Assembly (NCBI GenBank): GCA_017419165.1
Contig: JAFOLW010000029.1
Coordinates: 29,271-93,270 of the forward strand
DNA from: Erysipelotrichaceae bacterium
GTDB lineage: Bacteria > Bacillota_I > Bacilli_A > Erysipelotrichales > Erysipelotrichaceae
Reading direction: 5' to 3'
DNA length: 64,000 nucleotides
The notes below the pieces were generated by a model. That model was not told the DNA's origin. It searched no databases and saw only the letters and a list, made by a program, of their open reading frames with translations. Positions 34,931-43,447 of the stretch are shown in pieces (the stretch's first letter is position 1; each line of letters opens with the position of its first letter). Both the position numbers and the translations under genes were made by a program.

Positions 34931-37420
34931 ATGAGAGATGAGAAACCGAAAAAGATCCTGGTACGCGGTGCCAGGGTCCACAATCTGAAAAATATCGATG
35001 TCGATATCCCTTTGGACGGGATCACGGCGATCGCCGGTGTTTCGGGATCGGGAAAATCTTCCCTGGCACTGGGCGTTTTGTATGCCGAGGGATCGAGAAG
35101 ATACCTGGAATCCTTATCGACTTATACCAGAAGAAGGATGACCCAGGCAGCCAGGGCAGACGTCGATGAAGTTTTGTATGTACCGGCTTCCCTGGCTCTG
35201 CATCAGCGTCCGGGCGTTCCGGGCATCCGTTCCACCTTCGGTACGGGTAGCGAGCTGCTCAATTCCCTGCGCCTGATGTTTTCCAGGCTGGCTTCGCACC
35301 GCTGTCCCAACGGCCACTATGTGAAGCCTTCCTTTGCGGTGGCGGCCATGAAAGAGATGGTCTGTCCGGAATGCGGCGAGCACTTTTACGGTCCGGGTGC
35401 GGAAGAACTGGCATTCAATTCTTCCGGTGCCTGCAAGTGCTGCGGCGGGACCGGTGTCGTGCGCACCGTCGATATGGAGACGCTGGTGCCCGACAAAGAC
35501 CTGAGCATCGACGAAGGAGCGGTGGCGCCGTGGAACTCTTTGATGTGGTCTTTGATGACCGATGTCTGCCGGGCGATGGGCGTGCGTACGGACGTGCCGT
35601 TCAAGGATCTGACAAAGGAAGAACAGGACATCGTCTATGACGGTCCGATGGAAAAGAAACATATCTTCTACCGTCCCAAAGGCAAGGACAATCCTTTGGC
35701 GGCGGAGATGGATTTTACCTATTATTCCGCCAAGGCGACCGTTTTGAACGCCTTAAACAAAGTCAAAGATGAAAAGGGCATGAAGCGGGTGGAGAAATTC
35801 TTGAAGGAAGACGTCTGTCCGGAATGCCATGGGACCAGGCTCTCGGAAGCCGCCAGAGCTCCGAAGATCATGGGTCTTTCTCTGGATGAAGTCTGCAAGA
35901 TGACTCTGAAGGATTCGATCGAATGGGTGAAGAAGATCCCTTCCTCTCTTCCGGAAGAGATGGTACCGATGGCGGAAAAGATCATCGAATCCTATCTCGA
36001 TACGGCGAAGCGTCTGACGGAGCTCGGGCTGGGTTATCTGAGCCTTGACCGCGCCTCTTCGACGTTATCGACCGGCGAGCGGCAAAGGATGCAGCTGGCC
36101 CGCGCCGTGCGCAATTCGACGACCGGCGTCTTATACGTTTTGGATGAGCCTTCGATCGGCCTGCATCCGGCGAACATCGTCGGACTCAACGGCGTCATGC
36201 ATGACCTGGTCAGGGACGGGAATACCGTGATCCTGGTCGATCACGACACGGCGATCCTCAGGGAAGCCGACCACATGATCGAACTGGGACCGAAAGCCGG
36301 TGCCGACGGCGGCAGGGTCATCGCGCAGGGAAGCATCGAAGAGATCGAGAATGACCAACGTTCTGTGATCGCTCCGTATCTGAAGACAGAAAAAAAGACC
36401 GTCATGAAAAAGGACAGCTCGGTGCTGTTTGAAAAAGGATGGATCTCAATGGAAACGGAAGCCATCCATACGGTGAGACCGCTGAATGTGAAGATCCCGA
36501 AGAATTCGCTGACGCTCGTGACCGGCGTGTCGGGGTCCGGCAAAACGACGATGGTCCTGGAAAGCCTGATCCCGGCTCTGGAACATCTGTGTTCGGGAAG
36601 CCCTTTGCCGGCACATGTGAAGAAGATCGAAGCGGAAGGCATCCGTCAGGTCAAGCTGATCGATGCGACACCGATCGGCATCAATGTGCGTTCGACCGTG
36701 GCGACCTATGCCAATGTCCACGATGAACTGCGCAAGATCTTTGCGAAGACGGAGGATGCCAAAAGACTGGGCTATAAGGCTCCCGATTTTTCATACAATA
36801 CGGGATCGCTGCGCTGCGAAAACTGCGACGGGACCGGACAGGTGTCTTTGGACGTACAGTTCCTGCCGGACGTCGATGTTCCCTGTCCCGTCTGCCGCGG
36901 CAGCCGTTATTCCAATGCGGCGAAGAAGATCGTCTATACCAATAAGGAAGGTCTCTTCGCATCATTGCCGGAGCTGATGGATATGGATGTCGGGCATGCC
37001 CTAAAGTTCTGCGCGAAACTGAAAAGCGTCGCTTCCCGGCTGGAGACTTTGAAAGATCTCGGTCTTGGTTATCTGACTTTGGGCGAAGCGACCCCGAGCC
37101 TATCGGGCGGAGAAGCGCAGCGGCTCAAGCTGGCGTATGAGATGGGACGCAAGCAGAGCGATACGCTGTTCGTCTTCGATGAACCGACGATCGGTTTACA
37201 TCCCAAAGACGTGGAGACGCTGCTGCAGGTCTTCGATTCGCTCAAACAGCTCGGTGCCACGATCGTCGTCATCGAACATGACCTCGATGTGATACGGAAT
37301 GCCGACTACATCATCGACATGGGCCCCGGCGGCGGGGAGGACGGCGGAAGGATCGTCGCCTGCGGTACGCCATCGCAGATCAAAGAAAACAACGACAGCA
37401 TCACCGGATCGTTTCTCTGA
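34931..37420 (+). CDS. UvrA paralogue without the UvrB-binding region (UvrA2-like)
   Basis: An 829-residue twin ABC ATPase. Walker A motifs are AIAGVSGSGKSSLALGVLYA (about 38) and GVSGSGKTTMVLESL; Walker B motifs are YVLDEPSIGLHP and FVFDEPTIGLHP. Zinc modules are CPECG with CKCCGGTG and CENCDGTG with CPVCRGSR. True UvrA is about 940 residues. Here only about 15 residues lie between the first SRLASHRCP segment and CPECG, where UvrA has its UvrB-binding domain. UvrA2-type proteins act in resistance to DNA-binding drugs. GAGGACGGAT precedes the ATG at 34931. Confidence 0.88.
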   Translation: MRDEKPKKILVRGARVHNLKNIDVDIPLDGITAIAGVSGSGKSSLALGVLYAEGSRRYLESLSTYTRRRMTQAARADVDEVLYVPASLALHQRPGVPGIRSTFGTGSELLNSLRLMFSRLASHRCPNGHYVKPSFAVAAMKEMVCPECGEHFYGPGAEELAFNSSGACKCCGGTGVVRTVDMETLVPDKDLSIDEGAVAPWNSLMWSLMTDVCRAMGVRTDVPFKDLTKEEQDIVYDGPMEKKHIFYRPKGKDNPLAAEMDFTYYSAKATVLNALNKVKDEKGMKRVEKFLKEDVCPECHGTRLSEAARAPKIMGLSLDEVCKMTLKDSIEWVKKIPSSLPEEMVPMAEKIIESYLDTAKRLTELGLGYLSLDRASSTLSTGERQRMQLARAVRNSTTGVLYVLDEPSIGLHPANIVGLNGVMHDLVRDGNTVILVDHDTAILREADHMIELGPKAGADGGRVIAQGSIEEIENDQRSVIAPYLKTEKKTVMKKDSSVLFEKGWISMETEAIHTVRPLNVKIPKNSLTLVTGVSGSGKTTMVLESLIPALEHLCSGSPLPAHVKKIEAEGIRQVKLIDATPIGINVRSTVATYANVHDELRKIFAKTEDAKRLGYKAPDFSYNTGSLRCENCDGTGQVSLDVQFLPDVDVPCPVCRGSRYSNAAKKIVYTNKEGLFASLPELMDMDVGHALKFCAKLKSVASRLETLKDLGLGYLTLGEATPSLSGGEAQRLKLAYEMGRKQSDTLFVFDEPTIGLHPKDVETLLQVFDSLKQLGATIVVIEHDLDVIRNADYIIDMGPGGGEDGGRIVACGTPSQIKENNDSITGSFL

Positions 37421-37446
37421 AAAGAAGGTCCTTGTGACCTTCTTTG
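37421..37446 (+). terminator. Rho-independent terminator
   Basis: AAAGAAGGTC and GACCTTCTTT pair around CTTGT, followed by GTTGG. The T-run is inside the stem end, so it is moderate in strength. Confidence 0.65.
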
Positions 37447-37475
37447 TTGGTGATACCATAGAATAGAACAAACAT

Positions 37476-38081
37476 ATGAAGATGAAACCGTATATATTCC
37501 GTAAAGTCCTGCATATGATCGCGTGTTCCATTACGGCCCTTATACTGATGAAGATGAAGACCTGGACCCATGTGATCTATGCCTCGCTGACTGCGATCGT
37601 TTTGATCTATCCGCTGCTGGATCACTTTGAAAAGTATCCCGCCTACCGGCGTTTCTTCGTGGAGAAGGGCCCGGGGGAGGTCAAGGAGTCGCTGGTCTTA
37701 CTGTTTGCGATGCTGATGATCATCACGCTCATCGGCTGGGGGATCTTCGACAACAAGTATACGGTCCTGGCGGCCTTGCTGATGTGGGGGCTGGGCGATG
37801 CCTCTGCCGCACTGGTGGGCATCCCTTACGGGAAACACAAGATCGGCCGCAAGTCTCTGGAAGGCACGGCGGCGATGTTTGCCGTCTCGTTCTTCTCCGG
37901 CCTGGAGATCCTGTCCGCTTTCACGCCGTTTTCGGCCGGCAAGATCTTTCTGACCGTCTTTCTTTCCGCTTTGTGCGCCTGCCTGAGCGAGCTGTTCTCG
38001 CCTTCGAAGGCCGACACGTTCACGGTGCCGATCCTGACACTGCTCTGTCTGCAGCTGCTGGAGATGATACTAAAGATATAG
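37476..38081 (+). CDS. Dolichol kinase/VTE5-like membrane protein
   Basis: A 201-residue protein with about six membrane helices, of the SEC59/VTE5/CdsA-like family (COG0170). The family core is RKVLHMIACSITALILMK at the start, LMWGLGDASAALVGIPYGKH, KIGRKSLEGTAAMFAVSFFS and SPSKADTFTVPIL. These enzymes transfer phosphate to lipid alcohols. TAGAAT lies 11 bases before the ATG with no clear ribosome site. Confidence 0.88.
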   Translation: MKMKPYIFRKVLHMIACSITALILMKMKTWTHVIYASLTAIVLIYPLLDHFEKYPAYRRFFVEKGPGEVKESLVLLFAMLMIITLIGWGIFDNKYTVLAALLMWGLGDASAALVGIPYGKHKIGRKSLEGTAAMFAVSFFSGLEILSAFTPFSAGKIFLTVFLSALCACLSELFSPSKADTFTVPILTLLCLQLLEMILKI

Positions 38082-38091
38082 ATATAGAATT

Positions 38092-39135
38092 ATGCCGTTA
38101 CAGATATCGAGAAATGATTTACGCAAGATCAAAGCCGATGCGATCGTCGATCCGACGGATGTTTTTCTTTCGGGTTCCGGAAGCATCGACAGACGCATCC
38201 ATGAACTGGCCGGCGAGGGACTGAAAAAAGAACTGGAAGCGATCGCTTCGATACAGCCGGGGCAGGCAGTGATCACGGGCAGCCATGATCTGAAAAACTG
38301 CCGTTACATCATCCATACCTGCGGCCCGCAGTATATCGACGGGAAACATGAAGAAAAGGAGATCCTTGCCTCCTGTTATAAGGAGTGCCTGAAGATCGCC
38401 GCGGAGAAGGAGCTTTCTTCGATCGCCTTTCCTCTGATCGCCTCGGGGACCTTCGGTTTTCCTAAAGGACAGGCCCTGAGGATCGCCAACGATACGATCA
38501 GTGACTTCCTTCTGAACAACGAGATGGATGTCTTCCTGCTGGTCTATGACAAGGAATCTTTCGATACCGCCGGCAGGCTTTACAGCGACATCAAAGATTA
38601 TCTCGACCGCAACCTGCCGCAAACTCTTGATCAGGCAAGCTCCTCCTATCCTAAGGAGAAAGCGAAAAAACGCAAGGCTTCTTCCTATATCAAGCCATCC
38701 GTTCAGAAGATGGAAAAAACGGAAGAGGAAATGGAGTATTCCTTCAGTGCGGCTTCATTTTCGGATGCTTCCCTGCCGGATCATGCCTTTGAACCGGATG
38801 AGTCATTTTCGCAATGTCTGATCCGCATGATCGATGAGAAGCAGATGCTGGACCCGGAGGTCTACAAGCGGGCTAACATCGACCGCAAACATTTCAATCA
38901 CATCAAAAACGAGATCCATTACCGGCCGAAGAAAGAGACGGCCGTTGCCTTGGCCATCGGCATGCGTTTGAATATGGAAGAGACTGCGGTCTTGCTGGAG
39001 CGGGCAGGTTTCGTCCTGTCACGTTCTTCGAAGTTCGATCTGATCATCCGCTATTGCATCGAGCACAAGATCTACAACATCTTTCAGATCAACGAGATCC
39101 TGTTCTCGCACGACCAGAGAACACTGGGCTGTTGA
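38092..39135 (+). CDS. Macro-domain protein with C-terminal helical (HTH-like) domain
   Basis: A 347-residue protein. Residues about 1-165 are a macro domain that should bind or cleave ADP-ribose: LSGSGSIDRRIHELAGEG (phosphate loop with Asp), CRYIIHTCGPQY and IAFPLIASGTFGFPKGQ. The usual NAAN reads DPTD here. A charged linker (about 185-235) leads to a helical domain of about 105 residues, HYRPKKETAVALAIGMRLNM then LERAGFVLSRSSKFDLIIRY, which recurs in Firmicutes macro proteins and looks like an HTH. It starts 10 bases after the VTE5-like gene and is followed by VWA and ADP-ribosylglycohydrolase genes. Confidence 0.9.
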   Translation: MPLQISRNDLRKIKADAIVDPTDVFLSGSGSIDRRIHELAGEGLKKELEAIASIQPGQAVITGSHDLKNCRYIIHTCGPQYIDGKHEEKEILASCYKECLKIAAEKELSSIAFPLIASGTFGFPKGQALRIANDTISDFLLNNEMDVFLLVYDKESFDTAGRLYSDIKDYLDRNLPQTLDQASSSYPKEKAKKRKASSYIKPSVQKMEKTEEEMEYSFSAASFSDASLPDHAFEPDESFSQCLIRMIDEKQMLDPEVYKRANIDRKHFNHIKNEIHYRPKKETAVALAIGMRLNMEETAVLLERAGFVLSRSSKFDLIIRYCIEHKIYNIFQINEILFSHDQRTLGC

Positions 39136-39223
39136 ATGTCGTCCGGCAGACGACCATAAGTATTTTTGAATATTTTATGATGTGATCGTAGAAACGGTCA
39201 CGTTTTAAAAGGAGGAGATACTT

Positions 39224-39868
39224 ATGAAAAAAGATCTGACGGAACTGGTATTCATTTTAGACCGCAGCGGGTCGATGTCCGGACTGGAGTCCGATACGAT
39301 CGGCGGATTCAATTCGTTCATTGAGAAACAGAAGGAGACGGAAGGCGAGTGTCTGGTCTCGACCGTCCTGTTCAATCAAAGGAGCAAGGTCATCCATGAC
39401 CGCATCGATCTCAAGGAGATCGAAAAGATGCAAAGAAGCGATTATCTGGCATCGGGAACCACGGCACTGATCGACGCGATGGGCGATGCCATCCGCCACA
39501 TCCGCAATGTCCATAAGTATATAAGGAAGGAAGATGTGCCGGAAAAGACGGTCTTCGTCATCATCACCGACGGTCTGGAGAATGCATCGCACAAGTATTC
39601 TTCCGATGAGGTCAAGACGATGGTGAAGGCGCAGAAGGAGAAAGGCTGGGATTTCCTGTTCCTGGCGGCCAACATCGATGCGGTGGAAACGGCGAAGTCT
39701 TACGGCATCGAAGAAGAGTTCAGCGTCGACTTTACCAATGACGAAAGAGGCGTGCAGAAAAACTTCGATACGCTGGCCAAGGCGGTCACAAGTTACCGCA
39801 TGGAGAAGTGCATCGCTCCGGGCTGGAGCGATGAGATCAAGAGGGATCATAAGGAAAGGGGGAGATGA
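39224..39868 (+). CDS. VWA-domain protein
   Basis: A 214-residue protein that is almost entirely a von Willebrand A domain. The MIDAS is complete: VFILDRSGSMSGLESD (DxSxS), LASGTTALIDAM (Thr) and VFVIITDGLENASHKYS (Asp). No signal peptide is present, so it is cytoplasmic. A strong AAAAGGAGGAGA lies upstream. It sits between the macro-domain and ADP-ribosylglycohydrolase genes and may be a scaffold for protein complexes. Confidence 0.92.
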   Translation: MKKDLTELVFILDRSGSMSGLESDTIGGFNSFIEKQKETEGECLVSTVLFNQRSKVIHDRIDLKEIEKMQRSDYLASGTTALIDAMGDAIRHIRNVHKYIRKEDVPEKTVFVIITDGLENASHKYSSDEVKTMVKAQKEKGWDFLFLAANIDAVETAKSYGIEEEFSVDFTNDERGVQKNFDTLAKAVTSYRMEKCIAPGWSDEIKRDHKERGR

Positions 39869-39869
39869 G

Positions 39870-40661
39870 ATGTACGGTGCGATCATCGGCGATATCACCG
39901 GATCAAGGTTCGAATTCAATAACCGGAGGTCCAAGGACTTCGAATTGTTTCATAAGGCGGATACGTTCACGGACGATTCGGTCATGACGGTCGCCGTCGC
40001 CAGGGCTCTGGCGGAAACGAAGGGAAACGGCTACGAAGATCTTGAACAGCAGCTGATCTATTGGATGCACGAGATCGGAAGGCGTTATCCCGACAGCGGT
40101 TACGGCGGAAGGTTTTACCACTGGATCATGGACAACGAAACGCGTCCGTACAATTCCTTCGGCAACGGGTCGGGGATGCGCACCGCAGCCTGTGCCTGGT
40201 TTGCGGAAGATCTTGAACAGTGTCTTCATCTGGCAAAGGTCTGTGCCGCCGTCACGCATGATCATAAGGAGGGCATCAAGGGTGCACAGGCGATCAGCGC
40301 CTGCATCTACCTGGCAAGGACTGGGAAGTCAAAGGATGAGATCGCGGACTATGTGAAAAAGCAGTTCTACGATCTGGACTTCACTCTGGATGAGATCCGG
40401 GAAACGTATCGTTTCGATGAGACCTGTCAGGGTTCCGTACCGCAGGCGATCGAAGCTTTCCTGGAGTCGGAAGGTTTTGAGGACTGCATCCGCAATGCGG
40501 TCTCGATCGGCGGGGATTCCGATACGATCGCCGCGATGGCCGGAAGCATCGCCGAGGCTTATTACGGACTGCCGGAAGGTTTCAGGGAAAAGGCGGATCT
40601 TTATCTGGATGACTATCTCAAGGAAAGGCTCAATGAGGTATTCGAAGTCCTTTTCGGTTAG
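39870..40661 (+). CDS. ADP-ribosylglycohydrolase (DraG family)
   Basis: A 263-residue hydrolase of ADP-ribosyl groups. The metal-binding residues are visible: GAIIGDITGSRFEF, FTDDSVMTVAVARAL (first Asp pair), THDHKEGIKGAQAIS and SIGGDSDTIAAMAGSIAEAY (last Asp and Asp). The length and motif order fit the ADP-ribosylglycohydrolase/DraG family. The ATG is one base past the VWA stop codon, with GGGGGAGATG overlapping. It should remove ADP-ribose from protein or nucleic acid. Confidence 0.93.
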   Translation: MYGAIIGDITGSRFEFNNRRSKDFELFHKADTFTDDSVMTVAVARALAETKGNGYEDLEQQLIYWMHEIGRRYPDSGYGGRFYHWIMDNETRPYNSFGNGSGMRTAACAWFAEDLEQCLHLAKVCAAVTHDHKEGIKGAQAISACIYLARTGKSKDEIADYVKKQFYDLDFTLDEIRETYRFDETCQGSVPQAIEAFLESEGFEDCIRNAVSIGGDSDTIAAMAGSIAEAYYGLPEGFREKADLYLDDYLKERLNEVFEVLFG

Positions 40662-40685
40662 AATGGAAACATAAGAGGTGATGTT

Positions 40686-41051
40686 ATGTTTCTGATGATC
40701 GGTGTCAATGATAAGGAAGAACAGCTGGATTATGAAGGCGTGATGACTTGCGATGTCTGCGGGGCGTACGGAAGATATGAAGTGTTCCTGGTCTGCAGCG
40801 TCCTGTATCTGTTTTTCATTCCGACGTTCCGTTTCAATTACCGTTATTATGTGCGGACGTCCTGCTGCAATACCTTATATGAACTCGACTCCGGCATCGG
40901 TGAGGCGATCGCCAAAGGCGAACGCGTCCGCATCACGGAAGAAGATCTTCATCTGCTCAATAGAGGGCGGACATATAAGAAATGTATCTATTGCGGATAT
41001 GCAACGGGGGAAGACTTCGAGTATTGCCCCAAATGCGGAAACAAGTTTTAA
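40686..41051 (+). CDS. Small zinc-ribbon protein
   Basis: A 121-residue protein with three pairs of Cys: VMTCDVCGAYG near the N-terminus, RTSCCNTLYEL in the middle and CIYCGYATGEDFEYCPKCG at the end. The middle is hydrophobic (YEVFLVCSVLYLFFIPTFRF) and could touch the membrane. A TAGAAT box lies in the end of the upstream gene and GAGGTGAT before the ATG. The function is unknown. Confidence 0.85.
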   Translation: MFLMIGVNDKEEQLDYEGVMTCDVCGAYGRYEVFLVCSVLYLFFIPTFRFNYRYYVRTSCCNTLYELDSGIGEAIAKGERVRITEEDLHLLNRGRTYKKCIYCGYATGEDFEYCPKCGNKF

Positions 41052-41074
41052 AAAACACTGCTATGCAGTGTTTT
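41048..41074. terminator. Bidirectional terminator
   Basis: AACACTGC and GCAGTGTT pair around TAT, with TTT after each side. It separates the zinc-ribbon gene from the convergent GG-leader gene. Confidence 0.8.
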
Positions 41075-41078
41075 TAAA

Positions 41079-41282
41079 TCAGTCGTTGTTGAAATAATCC
41101 TTATCGTGCCAGCTGTGGCCACAGCTGGTGCAGTGATAGGCTTCTTTGATGCTGCCGGAAGGATCGAAATTCTTGATGACATCGATCTGCCGGGATCCGC
41201 ATTCCGGACAGGTATAGATCCCTGCGGTGAAGGTCCCGCCGCTTGCGGCACTTAAGTCTTTGGAGTCGAGTTTTTCCGACAT
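41079..41282 (-). CDS. Double-glycine-leader zinc-ribbon small protein
   Basis: A 67-residue protein. The first 16 residues (MSEKLDSKDLSAASGG) look like a double-glycine leader of class II bacteriocins: acidic, with a hydrophobic Leu-Ser step and a GG end. The rest (TFTAGIYTCPECGSRQIDV and YHCTSCGHSWHDKDYFNND) is a CxxC-CxxC zinc ribbon with a His-rich tail. AAGGAGATCAAT precedes the ATG. No leader peptidase transporter was seen in the window. It could be an exported peptide or a small zinc protein whose N-terminus mimics a leader. Confidence 0.7.
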   Translation of the reverse strand: MSEKLDSKDLSAASGGTFTAGIYTCPECGSRQIDVIKNFDPSGSIKEAYHCTSCGHSWHDKDYFNND

Positions 41283-41347
41283 ATTGATCTCCTTATCGGT
41301 CTTCTATGATACGTTATCACAGTGAAAGGATTGTGTAAAGAAAAGGA

Positions 41348-42097
41348 CTATAAAATGCGCCAGTTACAGCCGAAATAGCGGGAAGAAGTCTTGGCGGCGT
41401 GTTTGATCTTGTCGGCGGCATTGAGGATGTACTTATGGCCTTTGTCGTTGGGCTGTGTCTTGATCCATTCGACGGCCTTGTTGAGATTGTCGTATTCCTC
41501 CAGGATGACGCTGCCGTTCATGCGCAGGACTTTGCGGACCTGGTCGGGATAGCGGCCGGGATCGACATATTCCAGGAAGGCATCGAAATTGCGGTCGCCG
41601 GTCTTCATCTTTTCGTGGACCATCTTGAGCAGTTTGGCATCGTCCAGGGCGTTGTGGTTCTGTTCCTTCATGTCTTTGTCGAAGAACTTTCCGAGTTTTT
41701 CCAGGGAGATGGTCTTGTTGACATAGAAGAATTCCTTGAGTTCTTCGGAACAGTCGTACATGTTCAGATATAAGAAGCTCAGCATCGCCGCTTCTTTGAA
41801 GGAGGAGGCGGAAGCGAAATTGTTGTAGACGAAGTCGAAATCGCCGGTCCCGTAGTTGATGAATTCGGGACAGTCATAGCGGGCACACCAGTCATAGAAA
41901 CGTTCGAAGACTTCGCTTGGCGAAGGTGCTTCGTCGATCTCTTCCTGGCAGATGCCGGTGATCTCTTCGATGCGGGGCGTGATCGGATCGTCGGTATGGA
42001 CCAGGGAATAGAATTCTTCGCCTTTTTCGTTGACGGCACCGACCGAGATGATCATCTTTTCGTTCTCGCTTGCTTCAAAATCGATGTAGTATCTCAT
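41348..42097 (-). CDS. DEDDh 3'-5' exonuclease-like protein
   Basis: A 249-residue protein of the RNase T/DnaQ superfamily. The catalytic residues appear as YYIDFEASENEK (Exo I), INYGTGDFDFVYNNF (Exo II) and EQNHNALDDAKLLK (Exo III, His-x4-Asp). The C-terminal part (about 175-249) is extra and basic. It may trim RNA or DNA 3' ends. The genes on both sides face away. Confidence 0.88.
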   Translation of the reverse strand: MRYYIDFEASENEKMIISVGAVNEKGEEFYSLVHTDDPITPRIEEITGICQEEIDEAPSPSEVFERFYDWCARYDCPEFINYGTGDFDFVYNNFASASSFKEAAMLSFLYLNMYDCSEELKEFFYVNKTISLEKLGKFFDKDMKEQNHNALDDAKLLKMVHEKMKTGDRNFDAFLEYVDPGRYPDQVRKVLRMNGSVILEEYDNLNKAVEWIKTQPNDKGHKYILNAADKIKHAAKTSSRYFGCNWRIL

Positions 42098-42146
42098 TCC
42101 TTTTATCTTAGCAGAAGAAGGAAAGAAGATGTAGTATCATGGAGAC

Positions 42147-42797
42147 ATGATCAAGGCTGTGATTTTTGATTTTGACGGCACGATCGGCGATACGGAGCCG
42201 TTCTATGCAAAGAATTTCGAAGAGACGATGCGGGAATTCGGCGTGGTCTGCGATGAAGAAGATAAGATCTCGTTCATCGGCTTCGGTCCATACGACAAGG
42301 TAAAGATCCTGGAAAAGAAGTACGGCATCACGGTCGATGCGGATGCGGTGGCCGTCAGTTTCCGCAGAAAGAACGTCGAGCGTTTTCCGCAGGATGCCTC
42401 CTGCCTTCTGTTTGCGGATGTCCTGCCTTGCCTGCAGGCATGCAGGGAAAGAGGACTGAAGCTCTATATCTGTTCCAATACGGATTCCGAAAAAGTCTCA
42501 AGGATGATAAGCCAGATGGGGATCGCCGGGTATTTCGACGGCGTTTCGGGAAAGGATCTGTGCAAGGCGAAGAAACCGTCGCCCGTTCCTTATCTTTATA
42601 TATTGGAAAAATACGGCTATGACAAAAAGGAGGCCCTGGTCGTCGAGGATTCCGTAGGCGGAGTGAAATCGGCCAAAGATGCCGGTCTGCTGACCGTCGG
42701 TCTCGAGCGGGTGGAGGGGCTTCATCTGGAAGGTGTCGATGTCCATATCGCTTCTTTGGATGAGCTTTCGGATCTGCTTGACGGGTCTCTCATTTGA
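42147..42797 (+). CDS. HAD phosphatase, phosphoglucomutase-like
   Basis: A 216-residue HAD enzyme with a C1 cap. Motif I is FDFDGTIGDTEPFY, motif II LYICSNTDSEKV, motif III Lys in KAKKPSPVPYLYI and motif IV VVEDSVGGVKSAKDAG. It resembles beta-phosphoglucomutase and general sugar-phosphate phosphatases. GGAG lies just before the ATG. Confidence 0.9.
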   Translation: MIKAVIFDFDGTIGDTEPFYAKNFEETMREFGVVCDEEDKISFIGFGPYDKVKILEKKYGITVDADAVAVSFRRKNVERFPQDASCLLFADVLPCLQACRERGLKLYICSNTDSEKVSRMISQMGIAGYFDGVSGKDLCKAKKPSPVPYLYILEKYGYDKKEALVVEDSVGGVKSAKDAGLLTVGLERVEGLHLEGVDVHIASLDELSDLLDGSLI

Positions 42798-42834
42798 CCT
42801 GTATGTTTGCCTTGTTTGATGCGATAATAAGAGT

Positions 42835-43017
42835 ATGAACAGGATACCTTACGAATCCTATGGAAAGATCTTCGATGCCCTGATCGAGGCGGGCTATTCG
42901 TCGGAAGAAGCGGAACAGCTGCTTTGCGATGTGATCGCCGATCAGAGGGATTTTGACAATTACGGTGAGCGGATCCGCAGGATCCTGCAGGACCTGAAAG
43001 AGGATCTGAAAAGCTGA
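42835..43017 (+). CDS. Small hypothetical protein
   Basis: A 60-residue charged helical protein (YESYGKIFDALIEAGYSSEE, QRDFDNYGERIRRILQDLKE). The ATG lies six bases after GATAAT with no ribosome site. A strong terminator follows at once. It is in frame with good codon use but the family is not known. Confidence 0.6.
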   Translation: MNRIPYESYGKIFDALIEAGYSSEEAEQLLCDVIADQRDFDNYGERIRRILQDLKEDLKS

Positions 43018-43037
43018 GCCCGGAAGGGCTTTTTTTT
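43017..43037 (+). terminator. Rho-independent terminator
   Basis: AGCCC and GGGCT pair around GGAA, followed by a long T-run. Confidence 0.85.
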
Positions 43038-43104
43038 TGACGGTCCGGATTTTCGGACAGCTGTTTTTGAAAAACGCCGTATCCTTGTATCGGAGAGAAG
43101 AAGG

Positions 43105-43374
43105 ATGAAAGAAAAATATACGCAAAGCGACCTGTTCAAGGCCCATACGTACATCTTTGACAATTACAAGGAACTGCAAAGAAGCACTCTGTGCGGCTGT
43201 TATTTCTGCGAGAAGACGTTTTTCCCTTACGAAGTGAAAGAATATGTTGCGGATGAAGACGGCGGTCTGAGCGCCTTGTGTCCGTACTGTAAGAGCCTGT
43301 CGGTGGTCTCGGATGCTTCCGGTTACCGCATCAGTAAGGCGCTCCTGCATAAGATGAAGAAACAGTGGTACTGA
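43105..43374 (+). CDS. Small zinc-binding cytoplasmic protein
   Basis: An 89-residue protein with two CxxC sites, LCGCYFCEKTFFPYEV and LSALCPYCKSLSVVSDASGY, then a basic tail HKMKKQWY. It resembles a family of conserved cytoplasmic proteins with a treble-clef-like zinc fold. GAGAAGAAGG precedes the ATG. Confidence 0.82.
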   Translation: MKEKYTQSDLFKAHTYIFDNYKELQRSTLCGCYFCEKTFFPYEVKEYVADEDGGLSALCPYCKSLSVVSDASGYRISKALLHKMKKQWY

Positions 43375-43447
43375 AAAGCGGAAAGGCTCTTTTCAAGCGT
43401 CCGGCTGCAAATGTAAGATGGAATAAAGAAATGAGAGGAGGCAGGCC

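Noticed and set aside
38092..40661. DarTG-type toxin-antitoxin system
   Set aside because: There is a macro domain but no DarT-like transferase next to it, and the domain layout differs.
43040..43060. Second hairpin GTCCG-CGGAC after the small protein
   Set aside because: It follows a stronger terminator and is not followed by a T-run, so it is likely chance.
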